The position numbers were made by a program, and so were the translations under genes. From Bacteroidaceae bacterium (lineage in GTDB: Bacteria > Bacteroidota > Bacteroidia > Bacteroidales > Bacteroidaceae), in contig JAGCFO010000016.1 of NCBI GenBank assembly GCA_017650105.1, positions 1-64,000 on the forward strand: a DNA stretch of 64,000 bases. Direction: 5' to 3'. The notes beneath the pieces are model-generated. The model had not been told where the DNA came from. It was given only the letters and a program-made list of their open reading frames with translations, and did not search any database. Positions 19,218 through 31,200 of this stretch are shown one piece after another (the stretch's first letter is position 1; each line of letters opens with the position of its first letter).

Positions 19218-19517
19218 ATGGAAATTAGAATTCAGTCCATTCACTTCGACGCTACGGATCAGCTGCGTAGCTTCATCGAGAAGAAAGTCTCGAAACTGGA
19301 GCGTTTCTACGATGAGATTGACAACGTCGAAATCACCTTGAAGGTGGTGAAGCCTGAAACAGCCCTCAACAAGGAGGCAGACGTAAAGGTTAAGGTAAAA
19401 AACGATGAGCTTTTTGCATCGAAAGTTTGCGACACTTTTGAAGAAAGTATCGACGATTGCATGGATGCTTTGCAGAAACAACTCCGCAAATTGAAGGAAA
19501 AAACACGCGGAAAATAA
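19218..19517 (+). CDS. hpf: Ribosome hibernation-promoting factor, short form
   Basis: This 99-residue S30AE/sigma-54-modulation-type protein starts MEIRIQSIHFDATDQLRSFIEKKVSKLERFY. The family binds the 30S decoding region and inactivates ribosomes in stationary phase. Only the N-terminal domain is present, as in short HPF/YfiA. A strong AGGAGG-like sequence (AAAGGAGG) sits just upstream of the start, which is unusual for this genome. It is probably co-transcribed with the recombinase. Confidence 0.92.
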   Translation: MEIRIQSIHFDATDQLRSFIEKKVSKLERFYDEIDNVEITLKVVKPETALNKEADVKVKVKNDELFASKVCDTFEESIDDCMDALQKQLRKLKEKTRGK

Positions 19518-19564
19518 AAAAATCGCAAAAACATTTTGCTGATTTAAAAATAGTTCATACATTT

Positions 19565-19605
19565 GCAGCCGTTTCGCATCAAACATCGAAGCGGCTGCTC
19601 TTTTT
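19565..19605 (+). terminator. Terminator hairpin after hpf with an embedded -7 box
   Basis: GCAGCCGTTTCG (19565-19576) pairs with CGAAGCGGCTGC (19587-19598) over 12 bp with one G-U pair and is followed by TCTTTTT. A promoter-like TTTG (19535-19538), 19-base spacer, TACATTTG (19558-19565) ends on the first base of the hairpin. The signals for ending hpf and starting the tRNA transcript may therefore overlap. Confidence 0.65.
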
Positions 19606-19684
19606 GACTATACATCAAGTATATAAAAAAGGAAAGCAAAAAGCGATCTTTGCATATTGAAAAAGACATCAAACAGACACGTAC

Positions 19685-19767
19685 GGGTGAATTCCAGAGT
19701 GGCCAAATGGGGCAGACTGTAAATCTGCTGTCTCTCGACTTCGGTGGTTCGAATCCATCTTCACCCA
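19685..19767 (+). tRNA. tRNA-Tyr (anticodon GTA)
   Basis: An 83-base class II tRNA with acceptor arms GGGTGAA/TTCACCC, anticodon loop CTGTAAA and a long variable arm. A GATCTTTG element at 19644-19651 may serve as a -7 box for the tRNA cluster. Confidence 0.96.
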
Positions 19768-19786
19768 CACGTTCAAATATAGAGAT

Positions 19787-19859
19787 GCGGAAGTAGCTCA
19801 GTTGATAGAGCATTAGCCTTCCAAGCTGAGGGTCGCGGGTTTGAGTCCCGTCTTCCGCT
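19787..19859 (+). tRNA. tRNA-Gly (anticodon TCC)
   Basis: A 73-base cloverleaf with acceptor arms GCGGAAG/CTTCCGC, anticodon TCC and T loop TTTGAGT. It is the second gene of the Tyr-Gly-Thr cluster upstream of tuf. Confidence 0.96.
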
Positions 19860-19874
19860 CTCATACTTGATGTT

Positions 19875-19946
<72 letters not shown>

Positions 19947-20018
19947 CAATAGCCCGAGGAGGGCAAATTGTGCAAGAAGAGATATTTATTAATAAATAAT
20001 TAAGTAAAAGAAAAAGCT

Positions 20019-21203
20019 ATGGCAAAAGAAAAATTCGAACGTTCGAAACCGCATGTTAACATCGGTACTATCGGTCACGTTGACCACGGCAAGACTACTT
20101 TGACGGCTGCTATTACCACCGTATTGGCAAAGCAGGGTCTGGCAGAGGTTAAGTCTTTCGACTCTATTGACAACGCCCCCGAGGAGAAGGAGCGTGGTAT
20201 CACTATCAACACCGCTCACGTAGAGTACGAGACCAAGAACCGTCACTATGCACACGTTGACTGCCCGGGTCACGCTGACTACGTTAAGAACATGGTAACT
20301 GGTGCTGCCCAGATGGACGGTGCTATTATCGTTGTTGCTGCTACTGATGGTCCTATGCCTCAGACTCGCGAGCACATCCTTCTCGCCCGTCAGGTGAACG
20401 TTCCCCGTCTGGTCGTATTCCTTAACAAGTGCGATATGGTTGAGGACGAAGAGATGTTGGAGCTCGTTGAGATGGAAATGCAGGAGCTTCTCGAGCAGTA
20501 TGAGTTCGATCCCAGCTCTCCTATCATCCGCGGTTCTGCACTCGGTGCATTGAACGGAGTTCCCGAGTGGGAGCAGAAGGTTCTCGACCTTATGGATGCA
20601 GTTGACGAGTGGATTCCTCTGCCTCCTCGTGATATCGACAAGCCTTTCTTGATGCCTGTTGAGGACGTCTTCTCCATTACTGGACGTGGCACCGTTGCTA
20701 CCGGACGTATCGAGACTGGTGTTGTTAAGATTGGCGACGAAGTTGAAATCCTCGGTCTTGGTGAAGAGAAGAAGACCGTTGTTACCGGCGTTGAGATGTT
20801 CCGCAAGATCTTGGACCTCGGCGAGGCTGGTGATAACGTAGGTCTGCTGCTCCGCGGTATCGACAAGGACGAAATCAAGCGCGGTATGGTGCTCTGCCAT
20901 CCGGGCCAGATCAAGCCCCACAGCAAGTTCATGGCATCTGTTTATATCCTGAAGAAGGAAGAAGGCGGACGTCATACTCCTTTCCGCAACAAGTATCGTC
21001 CTCAGTTCTATCTCCGCACCATGGACTGCACCGGTGAGATCACTCTTCCCGAAGGCATCGAAATGGTAATGCCTGGTGATAACGTTCACATCCAGGTTGA
21101 GCTTATCTACCCTGTAGCCCTCAACGTAGGTCTCCGCTTCGCTATCCGCGAAGGTGGCCGTACGGTAGGTTCGGGTCAGATTACCGAGATCCTCGACGAT
21201 TAA
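20019..21203 (+). CDS. tuf: Elongation factor Tu
   Basis: The 394-residue GTPase delivers aminoacyl-tRNA to the ribosome. Visible motifs are G1 [10 protein letters not shown] (about 19-28), switch-[10 protein letters not shown] (about 81-88) and G4 NKCD (about 136-139), followed by domains II and III. It lies downstream of three tRNA genes and upstream of tRNA-Trp, secE and nusG. Codons favour T- and C-ending forms, with a preference typical of highly expressed genes. Confidence 0.99.
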   Translation: MAKEKFERSKPHVNIGTIGHVDHGKTTLTAAITTVLAKQGLAEVKSFDSIDNAPEEKERGITINTAHVEYETKNRHYAHVDCPGHADYVKNMVTGAAQMDGAIIVVAATDGPMPQTREHILLARQVNVPRLVVFLNKCDMVEDEEMLELVEMEMQELLEQYEFDPSSPIIRGSALGALNGVPEWEQKVLDLMDAVDEWIPLPPRDIDKPFLMPVEDVFSITGRGTVATGRIETGVVKIGDEVEILGLGEEKKTVVTGVEMFRKILDLGEAGDNVGLLLRGIDKDEIKRGMVLCHPGQIKPHSKFMASVYILKKEEGGRHTPFRNKYRPQFYLRTMDCTGEITLPEGIEMVMPGDNVHIQVELIYPVALNVGLRFAIREGGRTVGSGQITEILDD

Positions 21204-21223
21204 TCCTTAAGGAAAAAACGATT

Positions 21224-21252
21224 GCGCCAGTTCCTCTCTAAGGGGAACTGCG
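21224..21252 (+). terminator. Hairpin between tuf and tRNA-Trp
   Basis: GCGCCAGTTCC pairs with GGAACTGCGC with one bulge, 20 bases after the tuf stop and 6 bases before tRNA-Trp. There is no T run, so an RNA-processing signal is as likely as a terminator. Confidence 0.5.
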
Positions 21253-21257
21253 CTGTC

Positions 21258-21329
21258 TAGGGGTGTAGTTCAATGGCAGAACAGCGGTCTCCAAAACCGT
21301 CAATGTGGGTTCGATTCCTGCCACCCCTG
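21258..21329 (+). tRNA. tRNA-Trp (anticodon CCA)
   Basis: A 72-base cloverleaf with acceptor arms AGGGGTG/CACCCCT and anticodon loop CTCCAAA. It sits between tuf and secE, its usual place in Bacteroidales. Confidence 0.96.
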
Positions 21330-21348
21330 CAAGTAAAAAAATAAGACT

Positions 21349-21540
21349 ATGTTTAAGAAAATAGCTAAGGCTTGTAAAGAATCTTACGACGAGCTTGTAC
21401 ATAAAGTTACGTGGCCGACATTTTCAGAACTGACAAGCAGTGCAATTGTTGTTTTAGAAGCTTCCCTTCTGATTGCATTGATTGTTTTTGCTATGGATCA
21501 GGTGTTCCAGGGCGTGATGGAGTTTGTCTATCCTCATTAA
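21349..21540 (+). CDS. secE: Preprotein translocase subunit SecE
   Basis: A 63-residue single-span inner-membrane protein, MFKKIAKACKESYDELVHKVTWPTFSEL, with the conserved amphipathic segment containing VTWPT and a C-terminal membrane helix (about residues 34-56). It is the short SecE form that clamps SecY in the translocon. nusG follows 15 bases downstream. Confidence 0.96.
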   Translation: MFKKIAKACKESYDELVHKVTWPTFSELTSSAIVVLEASLLIALIVFAMDQVFQGVMEFVYPH

Positions 21541-21555
21541 TCTTTTAAGGAAGAG

Positions 21556-22101
21556 ATGGCAGATACTCAGGAAAAGAAGTGGTACGTTCTCCGCGCCATT
21601 AGTGGCAAGGAGGGAAAAGTCAAGGAATATATTGAGTACGAGTGTGCTCATAGCGACCTTGGCCAATATGTATCCCAAGTTCTTATTCCCACAGAGAAGG
21701 TAGCTCAAGTTCGCAATGGAAAAAAAGTTGTGAAGGAGAAAACCTATCTTCCTGGTTACGTTCTTGTCGAAGTGGCATTGAATGGCGAGATTGCTTCCCG
21801 TTTGCGCTTTATGCCTAATGTGTTAGGCTTTTTGCCGAACCTGAACAATCCAACGCCGCTCCGTCCATCTGAGATTAGCCGTTTGCTAGGCACAGTTGAC
21901 GAAATGCAGGAGCAGGAGGTAGAACCGACTGTTTCCTTTGTCGTCGGTGAGCCAGTTAAGGTTAATTTTGGTCCTTTCTCGGGGTTTAGTGGAACCATCG
22001 AGGAGGTCAACGTAGAGAAGAGAAAACTGAAGGTCAATGTCAAGGTCTTCGGGCGTAAAACCCCAATAGAACTTGGCTTTATGCAAGTAGAAAAGGAATA
22101 G
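21556..22101 (+). CDS. nusG: Transcription termination/antitermination protein NusG
   Basis: The 181-residue protein has an NGN domain ([21 protein letters not shown], about 6-26) and a C-terminal KOW domain ([22 protein letters not shown], about 131-152). It binds RNA polymerase and couples transcription to Rho or the ribosome. It lies in the secE-nusG-rplK order that is standard in bacteria. Confidence 0.98.
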   Translation: MADTQEKKWYVLRAISGKEGKVKEYIEYECAHSDLGQYVSQVLIPTEKVAQVRNGKKVVKEKTYLPGYVLVEVALNGEIASRLRFMPNVLGFLPNLNNPTPLRPSEISRLLGTVDEMQEQEVEPTVSFVVGEPVKVNFGPFSGFSGTIEEVNVEKRKLKVNVKVFGRKTPIELGFMQVEKE

Positions 22102-22162
22102 CACGTTCTGTTACGAGTGCGTGTTAGCCCTTTTATATGTTTTCTATATAAATTCAATTAAA

Positions 22163-22606
22163 ATGGCTAAAGAAGTTGCTGGAATAATCAAATTACAGAT
22201 TAAAGGAGGCGCTGCAAACCCTGCTCCCCCAGTAGGACCTGCTCTTGGTTCGAAGGGATTGAACATTATGGAGTTTTGCAAGCAATTCAATGCCAGAACC
22301 CAGGACAAAGGGGGTAAGATTTTACCTGTAATCATCACGTTCTATGCTGACAAGTCATTTGACTTCGTTATTAAGACTCCTCCTGTAGCAATACAGCTGC
22401 TTGAGGTTTCGAAAGCAAAGAAAGGATCGTCGGAGCCTAACCGTAGCAAGGTTGCATCTGTAACATGGGATCAGGTGCGCGCTATCGCTGAGGACAAGAT
22501 GGTCGACCTGAACTGCTTTACCGTTGAGGCTGCCATGAAGTTGGTTGCCGGTACGGCTCGCAGCATGGGTATTAGCGTGAAAGGTGAATTCCCCGGTAAT
22601 AACTAA
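22163..22606 (+). CDS. rplK: 50S ribosomal protein L11
   Basis: A 147-residue protein starting [29 protein letters not shown], with the conserved N-terminal Pro-rich segment and the C-terminal rRNA-binding domain. It forms the stalk base of the GTPase centre. The frame is open upstream, but the ATG at 22163 is the family start. Confidence 0.98.
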   Translation: MAKEVAGIIKLQIKGGAANPAPPVGPALGSKGLNIMEFCKQFNARTQDKGGKILPVIITFYADKSFDFVIKTPPVAIQLLEVSKAKKGSSEPNRSKVASVTWDQVRAIAEDKMVDLNCFTVEAAMKLVAGTARSMGISVKGEFPGNN

Positions 22607-22621
22607 TAAACTTCAATTGAA

Positions 22622-23320
22622 ATGGGTAAACTGACAAAAAACCAGAAGTTGGCCGCTTCAAAAATTGAAACAGGGAAATTATACACTCTTAAGGAAGCTT
22701 CTGCATTGGTAAAAGAGGTAACTACTACCAAATTTGATGCTTCTGTTGATATTGACGTACGTTTGGGCGTTGACCCTCGTAAGGCAAATCAGATGGTGAG
22801 AGGTGTCGTTTCGCTTCCTAACGGAACAGGTAAGGTTGTCAGAGTGCTTGCACTCTGCACCCCCGACCAGGAAGCTGCTGCAAAAGAAGCAGGTGCCGAC
22901 TATGTAGGTCTCGATGAATACATCGATAAGATTAAGGGTGGTTGGACGGATGTTGATGTTATCATCACCATGCCTTCAATCATGGGTAAGATTGGTGCTC
23001 TGGGTCGCATCCTCGGTCCTCGTGGCCTGATGCCTAACCCTAAGAGCGGCACTGTTACTATGGATATTGCCAAAGCTGTAAAGGAAGTTAAACAGGGTAA
23101 GATCGACTTCAAGGTCGACAAAGCAGGTATCGTTCATACCTCTATCGGTAAGGTATCTTTCACCCCTGAGAAGATCTTCGAAAACGCTAAGGAGTTCATT
23201 GCTACTATCAACAAGCTGAAACCTAGCGCAGCTAAGGGTACGTATATTAAGAGCATTTATCTTTCGAGCACCATGAGCAAGGGTATCAAGGTAGATCCCA
23301 AATCATGTGACGAAAACTAA
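22622..23320 (+). CDS. rplA: 50S ribosomal protein L1
   Basis: The 232-residue protein contains the L1 signature region [29 protein letters not shown]. It forms the mobile L1 stalk and, in other bacteria, represses its own operon. It is 15 bases downstream of rplK. Confidence 0.98.
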   Translation: MGKLTKNQKLAASKIETGKLYTLKEASALVKEVTTTKFDASVDIDVRLGVDPRKANQMVRGVVSLPNGTGKVVRVLALCTPDQEAAAKEAGADYVGLDEYIDKIKGGWTDVDVIITMPSIMGKIGALGRILGPRGLMPNPKSGTVTMDIAKAVKEVKQGKIDFKVDKAGIVHTSIGKVSFTPEKIFENAKEFIATINKLKPSAAKGTYIKSIYLSSTMSKGIKVDPKSCDEN

Positions 23321-23335
23321 AGAAAGGGGACTGCT

Positions 23336-23884
23336 ATGAATATGAGAAAAGAAAAACCATTTCCTACACGTAAAGTGGAGGTTATTGACCAGCTGAAAGA
23401 GACGATTAGCGCCTATCCTCATTTTTATCTCGTTGACGTTACGGCACTTGATTCTGTAGCAACGAGTGAAATAAGACGTAAGTGCTTCAAGTCAAACATC
23501 AAGATGGTCGTTGCGAAGAATTCCCTTCTTCACAAGGCATTTGAGGCATCTGAAATAGATTATTCTCCTCTCTATGATTCGTTGAAGGGCACCACAGCTA
23601 TCTTCTTTACGGAGACGGCTAATGCTCCCGGAAAGCTGCTCAAGGAATATGCCGATAAGAAGAAGGCAATTCCCGCTCTGAAGGCTGCTTATGTAGAGCA
23701 GGGCTTCTATGTAGGAGCTGATCAACTTGCCACATTGGCAAGCATCAAGAGCAAGAACGAACTCATTGCCGACATCGTTGCACTGTTGCAGTCGCCGATC
23801 CGCAATATCGTATCTGCTCTTCAGAACAAAGAAGAGAAAGCCGAAGAGGCTACTTCTGAGACCCCTGCCGCTGAGGCAAAATGA
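23336..23884 (+). CDS. rplJ: 50S ribosomal protein L10
   Basis: A 182-residue protein with the L10 pattern (FYLVDVTALDSVATSEIRRKCFKSNIKMVVAKNSLLHKA). Its C-terminal helix binds L7/L12 dimers to form the stalk. An AGAAAGGGGA element precedes the ATG at 23336; a second ATG at 23342 is equally close to family starts. The C-terminus is rich in Ala and Glu. Confidence 0.97.
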   Translation: MNMRKEKPFPTRKVEVIDQLKETISAYPHFYLVDVTALDSVATSEIRRKCFKSNIKMVVAKNSLLHKAFEASEIDYSPLYDSLKGTTAIFFTETANAPGKLLKEYADKKKAIPALKAAYVEQGFYVGADQLATLASIKSKNELIADIVALLQSPIRNIVSALQNKEEKAEEATSETPAAEAK

Positions 23885-23940
23885 AGGTCTTGAGAGATAA
23901 ATAACAGTATTAACAGAAAACAAATTAAAATTATACGAAA

Positions 23941-24315
23941 ATGGCTGATTTAAAAGCTTTTGCAGAACAATTAGTTAACTTGACAGTTAAGGAAGTTAAC
24001 GAGCTCGCTGCTATCCTTAAGGATGAATATGGTATTGAACCTGCCGCTGCTGCTGTTGTAGTCGCTGCTGGCGCTGAAGCTGGTGCTGCCGCAGAAGAGG
24101 AGAAGACAAACTTTGATGTTGTCCTGAAATCTGCTGGTGCAAGCAAACTTCAAGTCGTTAAAGCTGTGAAGGAATCTTGTGGTCTTGGCCTCAAGGAGGC
24201 TAAGGATCTCGTTGACGCAGCTCCTAGCGTAGTTAAGGAAGGTCTTCCTAAGGACGAGGCTGAGAACCTGAAGAAGGCTCTCGAAGATGTCGGTGCTGAG
24301 GTAGAACTCAAATAA
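23941..24315 (+). CDS. rplL: 50S ribosomal protein L7/L12
   Basis: The 124-residue protein has the N-terminal dimerisation domain, an Ala/Gly/Glu hinge ([21 protein letters not shown]) and the C-terminal factor-binding domain ([27 protein letters not shown]). It recruits translation GTPases. A hairpin with a T run follows, separating ribosomal-protein from polymerase genes. Confidence 0.98.
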   Translation: MADLKAFAEQLVNLTVKEVNELAAILKDEYGIEPAAAAVVVAAGAEAGAAAEEEKTNFDVVLKSAGASKLQVVKAVKESCGLGLKEAKDLVDAAPSVVKEGLPKDEAENLKKALEDVGAEVELK

Positions 24316-24343
24316 GTGCCCGACGCCTTAATAGGTAAACGGT

Positions 24344-24376
24344 TAAGAATCCCCTTTTGGGGTTCTTAGCCTTTTT
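24344..24376 (+). terminator. Attenuator-like hairpin between rplL and rpoB
   Basis: TAAGAATCCCC pairs with GGGGTTCTTA (one bulged T) over a TTTT loop, then GCC and TTTTT. It is expected to reduce, not abolish, transcription into rpoBC, as no promoter is clear between it and rpoB. Confidence 0.75.
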
Positions 24377-24414
24377 GTGCCTAAAGTATTTTATTTCCCT
24401 AATATCTTAACCAA

Positions 24415-27400
24415 ATGTCCTCAACCATTAGCAACCAACGTATTAACTTTGCTACCATCAAGAATCCGATTGAGAGACCGGACTTTTTGGAAGTACAGTT
24501 GCAATCCTTTAAGGATTTTCTTCAATTAGACACTCCCCCAGAGAAACGTAAGAATGACGGATTGTACAAGGTGTTTGCAGAGAATTTCCCGATTGCCGAC
24601 ACTCGCAATAACTTCGTTCTCGAATTTCTAGATTACTATATAGATCCGCCTCGCTACCCCATTCAGGAATGCATTGAGCGCGGCTTGACCTATAGCGTGC
24701 CTCTTAAAGCAAAGCTTAAACTTTATTGTACCGATCCTGATCATGAGGATTTCGACACAGTAATCCAGGATGTTTATCTTGGTTCTATTCCTTACATGAC
24801 GGAACAGGGTACGTTTGTTATCAATGGTGCAGAACGTGTGGTAGTTTCCCAGTTGCATCGTTCTCCTGGTGTATTCTTTGGTCAAAGCGTTCATGCTAAC
24901 GGTACACCTCTCTATTCTGCACGAATCATTCCATTCAAAGGTTCTTGGATCGAGTTTGCTACAGACATCAACAATGTGATGTATGCCTATATCGATCGTA
25001 AGAAGAAGTTGCCTGTAACGACTTTGCTGCGCGCTATCGGTTTTGAAACAGATAAGGATATTCTTCAGATTTTCAATCTTGCTGAGGAAATAAAAGTCAA
25101 CAAGGCAAATCTAAAGAAGTGCATCGGCAGAAAGTTGGCTGCTCGTATCGTAAAGATGCGTGTTGAGGATTTTGTTGATTCTGATACGGGTGAAGTTGTT
25201 TCCATCGAGCGTAATGAGATTCTTTTTGAGAGAGAAACCATCATTGAAGAGGAAAATGTAGCAGAAATTCTGGAGTCGGGAGCTGAGACAATCTTGATTC
25301 ATAATGAAGAAGCGGGACAATCCGATTATTCTATTATCTTTAATACTCTGAGCAAAGATACGAGTAACTCCGAGAAAGAAGCCGTTCTCTACATCTATCG
25401 TCAGTTGCGTAATGCTGATCCGGCAGACGATGCAAGCGCAAGAGAAGTTATCAACAACTTGTTCTTCTCTGAGAAGAGATATGATTTAGGAGAAGTAGGA
25501 CGCTATCGCATCAACAAGAAGCTTAGTCTGACGACAGACATGAGTGTAAGCGTTCTCACAAAAGAGGATATTATCGAGATTATTAAGTATCTCATAGAAC
25601 TGGTTAACTCAAAAGCAGCTGTTGACGATATCGACCATTTGAGCAACCGTCGCGTGCGTACTGTTGGAGAGCAGTTGGCAAATCAGTTTGCTGTTGGTTT
25701 GGCACGCATGTCGCGCACAATTCGTGAACGTATGAATGTTCGTGACAACGAAGTTTTCACTCCTACTGACCTTATCAACGCTAAGACTGTTGCTTCTGTT
25801 ATCAACTCATTCTTTGGTACGAATGCTTTGTCTCAGTTTATGGACCAGACGAATCCGTTGGCAGAAATTACGCATAAGCGTCGTATGTCAGCCCTTGGCC
25901 CTGGAGGTCTGTCTCGAGAAAGAGCAGGTTTCGAGGTTCGTGACGTACACTATACTCACTATGGTCGTCTTTGTCCTATTGAAACTCCTGAAGGCCCTAA
26001 CATCGGTCTGATCTCTTCGTTGTGCATCTATGCAAAGATTAATTATCTGGGACTTATTGCTACTCCTTATCGTAAGGTGAAGGACGGAGTTGTCGATTTG
26101 TCTCCCGAAGGTGTTGTTTACCTGACTGCCGAGGAAGAGGAAGATAAGATTATTGCCCAAGGAAATGCTCCTCTTAATGATGACGGAACCTTTATTCGTA
26201 GCAAGGTTAAAGCACGTCGTGATGCTGATTTCCCTGTTGTGGATCCAAGTGAAGTCGACCTTATGGATGTTTCCCCGCAGCAGATAGCATCTATCGCTGC
26301 AGCACTGATTCCTTTCTTGGAGCATGATGATGCCAACCGTGCTTTGATGGGATCGAACATGATGCGTCAGGCTGTTCCTCTGATGAGAACAGAATCTCCT
26401 ATTGTCGGAACTGGTGTGGAAAAACAGCTCTGTATAGATTCCCGTTCGCAGATTACTGCAGAGGGTGATGGCGTTGTTGAGTATGTTGATGCAGCTACCA
26501 TTCGCATCCTCTACGATCGTACGGAAGATGAAGAATTTGTCAGCTTCGATTCCGCATTGAAGGAGTATAAGATTCCGAAGTTCCGACGTACCAATCAAAA
26601 TATGACTGTTGACCTTCGCCCGGTTTGCGATAAAGGCCAGCGTGTCAAGAAGGGCGATATTCTCACTGAAGGTTACTCAATTGCAGATGGTGAACTCTCA
26701 TTGGGTAAGAACCTCTTAGTTGCATATATGCCCTGGAAGGGTTACAACTATGAGGATGCTATCGTTCTCAACGAGCGTGTTGTGCGCGAAGACATTCTTA
26801 CTTCCGTGCATGTTGAGGAGTTGATGCTTGAAGTTCGTGAAACCAAGCGCGGCGTAGAAGAGTTGACTTCTGATATTCCTAACGTTAGTGAAGATGCTAC
26901 AAAGAATCTGGATGATAATGGCATAATCCGAATTGGTGCAACTGTTGAACCAGGTGATATCCTTATTGGTAAGATCACTCCTAAGGGAGAATCCGATCCC
27001 AGTCCTGAGGAGAAACTGCTGCGTGCTATCTTCGGTGAAAAGGCAGGCGATGTGAAAGATGCATCCCTGAAAGCATCTCCTTCTTTGAAGGGTGTTGTTA
27101 TTGACAAGCGTTTGTATTCCCGTGCTATTAAGACACGTAGTTCAAAGATTGCAGACCGTGCTATTCTTCCAAAAATCGATGAAGAATTTGAGGAGAAAGC
27201 AGCAGCTCTTAAGAAGATTCTTATCGATAAACTGCTGGTTCTCACCAAAGGTCACACATCTATGGGTGTAAAAGACTACATGGGTGCAGACATGCTGCCT
27301 AAGGGTGCCAAATTCACGAAGGAAGAACTGAACGGATTAGATTTCACTGCTATTCAGCTGAGTAAGTGGACCAATGATGAGCATGTAAATGAACTTGTTG

Positions 27401-28227
27401 GTAAGCTTATTATTAACTATCTGAGGAAGTACAAAGAGCTTGATTCCGAAATCAAGCGCAAGAAATACGCTATTACAATCGGTGATGAACTTCCTTCTGG
27501 AATTATTCAGATGGCTAAGGTCTATATTGCCAAGAAGCGTAAGATTGGTGTCGGTGACAAGATGGCTGGTCGTCACGGAAATAAGGGTATTGTAAGCCGT
27601 GTCGTACGTCAGGAGGATATGCCGTTCCTGGAGGACGGTACTCCTGTAGATATCGTGTTGAACCCTCTGGGTGTGCCTTCTCGTATGAATATCGGACAGA
27701 TATTCGAAACAGTTCTCGGACATGCAGGAAGAAAGCTTGGTGTGAAATTTGCTACTCCTATCTTCGATGGTGCTACGTTGGAAGATCTTACCACTTGGAC
27801 AGATAAGGCTGGTTTGCCACGCTACGGTAAAACTTATCTCTACAATGGAGAGACAGGCGAAATGTTCGATCAGCCCGCAACAGTAGGTGTTACTTACATG
27901 TTGAAACTGGGACATATGGTAGAAGATAAGATGCATGCTCGTTCGATAGGCCCGTACAGCCTTATCACTCAGCAGCCTCTTGGAGGAAAGGCACAGTTTG
28001 GTGGTCAGCGATTTGGTGAAATGGAGGTTTGGGCACTCGAAGCATTTGGAGCTGCTCATATCCTGCAGGAGATTCTTACCATCAAGTCCGATGATGTCAC
28101 TGGACGTAGCAAAGCATACGAAGCTATTGTTAAGGGAGATCCACTTCCCACGCCAGGTATTCCTGAATCTCTCAATGTCTTGTTGCACGAGTTGCGTGGT
28201 CTGGGACTAAGTATTGCTCTCGAATAA
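24415..28227 (+). CDS. rpoB: DNA-directed RNA polymerase subunit beta
   Basis: The 1270-residue subunit starts [17 protein letters not shown], as in other Bacteroidetes. Motifs include the rifampicin-pocket region ([34 protein letters not shown]), [17 protein letters not shown] and the C-terminal [20 protein letters not shown]. In the pocket, Gln-Phe-Met-Asp-Gln-Thr-Asn and His-Lys-Arg-Arg are the wild-type-like residues. It forms a 37-base-spaced pair with rpoC. Confidence 0.99.
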   Translation: MSSTISNQRINFATIKNPIERPDFLEVQLQSFKDFLQLDTPPEKRKNDGLYKVFAENFPIADTRNNFVLEFLDYYIDPPRYPIQECIERGLTYSVPLKAKLKLYCTDPDHEDFDTVIQDVYLGSIPYMTEQGTFVINGAERVVVSQLHRSPGVFFGQSVHANGTPLYSARIIPFKGSWIEFATDINNVMYAYIDRKKKLPVTTLLRAIGFETDKDILQIFNLAEEIKVNKANLKKCIGRKLAARIVKMRVEDFVDSDTGEVVSIERNEILFERETIIEEENVAEILESGAETILIHNEEAGQSDYSIIFNTLSKDTSNSEKEAVLYIYRQLRNADPADDASAREVINNLFFSEKRYDLGEVGRYRINKKLSLTTDMSVSVLTKEDIIEIIKYLIELVNSKAAVDDIDHLSNRRVRTVGEQLANQFAVGLARMSRTIRERMNVRDNEVFTPTDLINAKTVASVINSFFGTNALSQFMDQTNPLAEITHKRRMSALGPGGLSRERAGFEVRDVHYTHYGRLCPIETPEGPNIGLISSLCIYAKINYLGLIATPYRKVKDGVVDLSPEGVVYLTAEEEEDKIIAQGNAPLNDDGTFIRSKVKARRDADFPVVDPSEVDLMDVSPQQIASIAAALIPFLEHDDANRALMGSNMMRQAVPLMRTESPIVGTGVEKQLCIDSRSQITAEGDGVVEYVDAATIRILYDRTEDEEFVSFDSALKEYKIPKFRRTNQNMTVDLRPVCDKGQRVKKGDILTEGYSIADGELSLGKNLLVAYMPWKGYNYEDAIVLNERVVREDILTSVHVEELMLEVRETKRGVEELTSDIPNVSEDATKNLDDNGIIRIGATVEPGDILIGKITPKGESDPSPEEKLLRAIFGEKAGDVKDASLKASPSLKGVVIDKRLYSRAIKTRSSKIADRAILPKIDEEFEEKAAALKKILIDKLLVLTKGHTSMGVKDYMGADMLPKGAKFTKEELNGLDFTAIQLSKWTNDEHVNELVGKLIINYLRKYKELDSEIKRKKYAITIGDELPSGIIQMAKVYIAKKRKIGVGDKMAGRHGNKGIVSRVVRQEDMPFLEDGTPVDIVLNPLGVPSRMNIGQIFETVLGHAGRKLGVKFATPIFDGATLEDLTTWTDKAGLPRYGKTYLYNGETGEMFDQPATVGVTYMLKLGHMVEDKMHARSIGPYSLITQQPLGGKAQFGGQRFGEMEVWALEAFGAAHILQEILTIKSDDVTGRSKAYEAIVKGDPLPTPGIPESLNVLLHELRGLGLSIALE

Positions 28228-28263
28228 TTATGTTTAACTCTTCACACAATAAAAAGAACAAAT

Positions 28264-31200
28264 ATGGCTTTTAGAAAAGACAATAAAATAAAGACTAATT
28301 TCTCGAAGATTACCATCTCTTTGGCTTCTCCTGAAGAGATTCTTGAGAACTCGAGTGGTGAAGTGTTAAAACCCGAGACCATCAACTATCGCACATATAA
28401 ACCGGAACGCGACGGTTTGTTCTGCGAGCGTATTTTTGGTCCTTGTAAGGATTATGAATGTCATTGCGGTAAGTACAAACGTATCCGTTACAAAGGTATT
28501 GTTTGCGACCGATGCGGTGTCGAGGTTACGGAAAAGAAGGTACGTCGTGAACGTATGGGGCATATCGAGTTGGTTGTTCCTGTTGCGCATATCTGGTATT
28601 TCCGTAGTCTTCCAAACAAAATCGGTTATCTGCTGGGAATTCCCACAAAGCAACTCGACTCAATCATTTACTACGAGCGCTATGTGGTAATCAATCCTGG
28701 TGTGGCAGCTGACATTGAACGTGAAGATAAAGAACAAGGGCCTCTTGCAAAACTTGACTTACTGTCAGAAGAAGAATATCTCTGGTTCTTGGACCGTCTT
28801 CCCGAGGGTAACGCGAATTTGCCCGACGATGATCCTCAGAAATTCATCGCAAAGATGGGAGCCGAAGCAATCTATGATTTGCTCGTTGGACTGGATTTGG
28901 ATTCTCTTTCCTATGAGTTGCGCTCTCGCGCTGATCAGGACGGTAGCCAACAGCGTAAGACTGAAGCTCTTAAGCGTCTGCAGGTTGTTGAATCGTTCCG
29001 TGCTTCACGCAACATCAACAAACCCGAGTGGATGATTATCAAGAACGTTCCTGTTACTCCTCCTGAGCTTCGCCCATTGGTTCCTCTGGATGGAGGTCGT
29101 TTTGCTACTACTGATATCAACGATCTTTATCGTCGAGTTATTATCCGCAACAATCGCTTGAAGAGATTGATAGAGATAAAGGCACCCGAAGTCATTCTTC
29201 GCAATGAAAAGCGTATGCTTCAGGAGGCTGTTGACAGCCTGTTTGACAACAGTAGAAAGTCAAGTGCTGTCAAAAGTGAAGCCAATCGTCCTTTGAAATC
29301 TCTGTCTGACTCTTTGAAAGGAAAGCAGGGACGTTTCCGTCAGAATCTGCTTGGTAAGCGTGTTGACTATTCTGCACGTTCGGTTATCGTTGTTGGCCCT
29401 GAGCTGAAGATGGGTGAATGCGGTATTCCTAAGCTGATGGCTGCAGAGCTTTACAAGCCATTCATTATTCGCAAGCTTATTGAGCGCGGCATCGTCAAGA
29501 CAGTTAAGTCTGCCAAGAAGATTGTCGATAGGAAAGATCCTGTTATCTGGGATATCTTGGAGTTTGTTATGAAAGGACATCCTGTTCTCCTCAACCGTGC
29601 TCCGACCCTTCACCGTCTGGGTATTCAGGCATTCCAGCCGAAACTGATTGAAGGAAAGGCTATTCAGCTGCACCCGTTGGCATGTACGGCTTTCAACGCC
29701 GACTTCGATGGAGACCAGATGGCTGTCCATCTTCCTTTGAGCAACGAGGCTATTCTTGAAGCACAGCTTCTGATGCTTCAGTCCCATAATATCCTTAACC
29801 CGGCAAACGGTGCTCCTATCACCGTTCCTGCCCAGGATATGGTTTTGGGATTGTACTACATTACTAAATTGCGCGAGGGAGCAAAAGGTCAAGGCCTTAT
29901 TTTCTACGGTCCTGAGGAAGCTCTCATTGCTTACAACGAAGGAAAAGTTGACATCCACGCTCCAGTGAAAGTGCTGGTTTGGGATTATGACGAGAAGGGA
30001 AATAGAGTGCAGGTTCTCCGTGAGACATCCGTTGGACGTATCATTGTCAACGAATTGGTTCCGGAAGAATGCGGTTACATCAATACGATTATTTCAAAGA
30101 AGTCTTTGAGAGATATCATTTCTGATGTAATCAAGAAAGCCGGTATGGCTCGTGCTTGTGAGTTCCTTGATGGTATTAAGAATCTCGGTTACGAGATGGC
30201 CTTCAAGGGAGGTCTTTCCTTCAACTTGAACGACATCATCATTCCAAAGGAGAAAGAAGAACTTGTTGCTAAGGGCAATGAGGAAGTGGACGAAATCATG
30301 AATGAATACAACATGGGATTCATTACTGATAACGAACGCTACAACAAAGTTATCGACGTGTGGACTCACGTCAATGATGATCTTTCCCGTATCCTGATGA
30401 AGACGATTTCTTCAGACAATCAGGGCTTCAACAGCGTCTATATGATGCTGGATTCTGGCGCCCGTGGTTCTAAGGAGCAGATTCGTCAGTTGTCTGGTAT
30501 GCGTGGTCTGATGGCAAAGCCCCAGAAAGCAGGAGCCGAGGGTGGACAGATTATTGAGAACCCGATTCTCTCTAACTTCAAAGAGGGTCTGTCGGTGCTC
30601 GAATACTTTATTTCTACTCACGGTGCCCGTAAGGGTTTGGCAGATACCGCTTTGAAGACTGCCGACGCAGGTTATCTGACTCGTCGTCTTGTTGATGTCA
30701 GTCACGACGTTATTATCAACGAAGTAGACTGTGGTACACTTCGCGGTTTGATTTGCACCGCTCTCAAGAACAACGACGAAGTGGTTGCTTCTCTTGCCGA
30801 AAGAATCCTCGGACGTGTCAGCGTTCACGACATCACCGATCCTGTAACAGGCGACTTGATTGTTGCTCAGGGTGAGATGATAACAGAAGAGATAGCTGCA
30901 CGCATCGAGGCTGCCAATATCGAAAGCGTAGAAATCCGCTCCGTCCTTACCTGCGAAAGCAAGAAGGGCGTATGTGCTAAGTGCTACGGACGTAACCTTG
31001 CAACGGGCTTGCTCGTTGAGAAGGGTGAGGCTGTAGGCGTCATTGCTGCACAGTCGATTGGTGAGCCTGGTACACAGCTTACCCTCCGTACGTTCCACGC
31101 TGGAGGTACGGCATCCAACATTGCTGCAAACGCAACTATCGTTGCCAAGAATGCAAGTCGCGTAGAGCTGGAAGAGCTCCGCACCGTTGATGCTGTCGAC

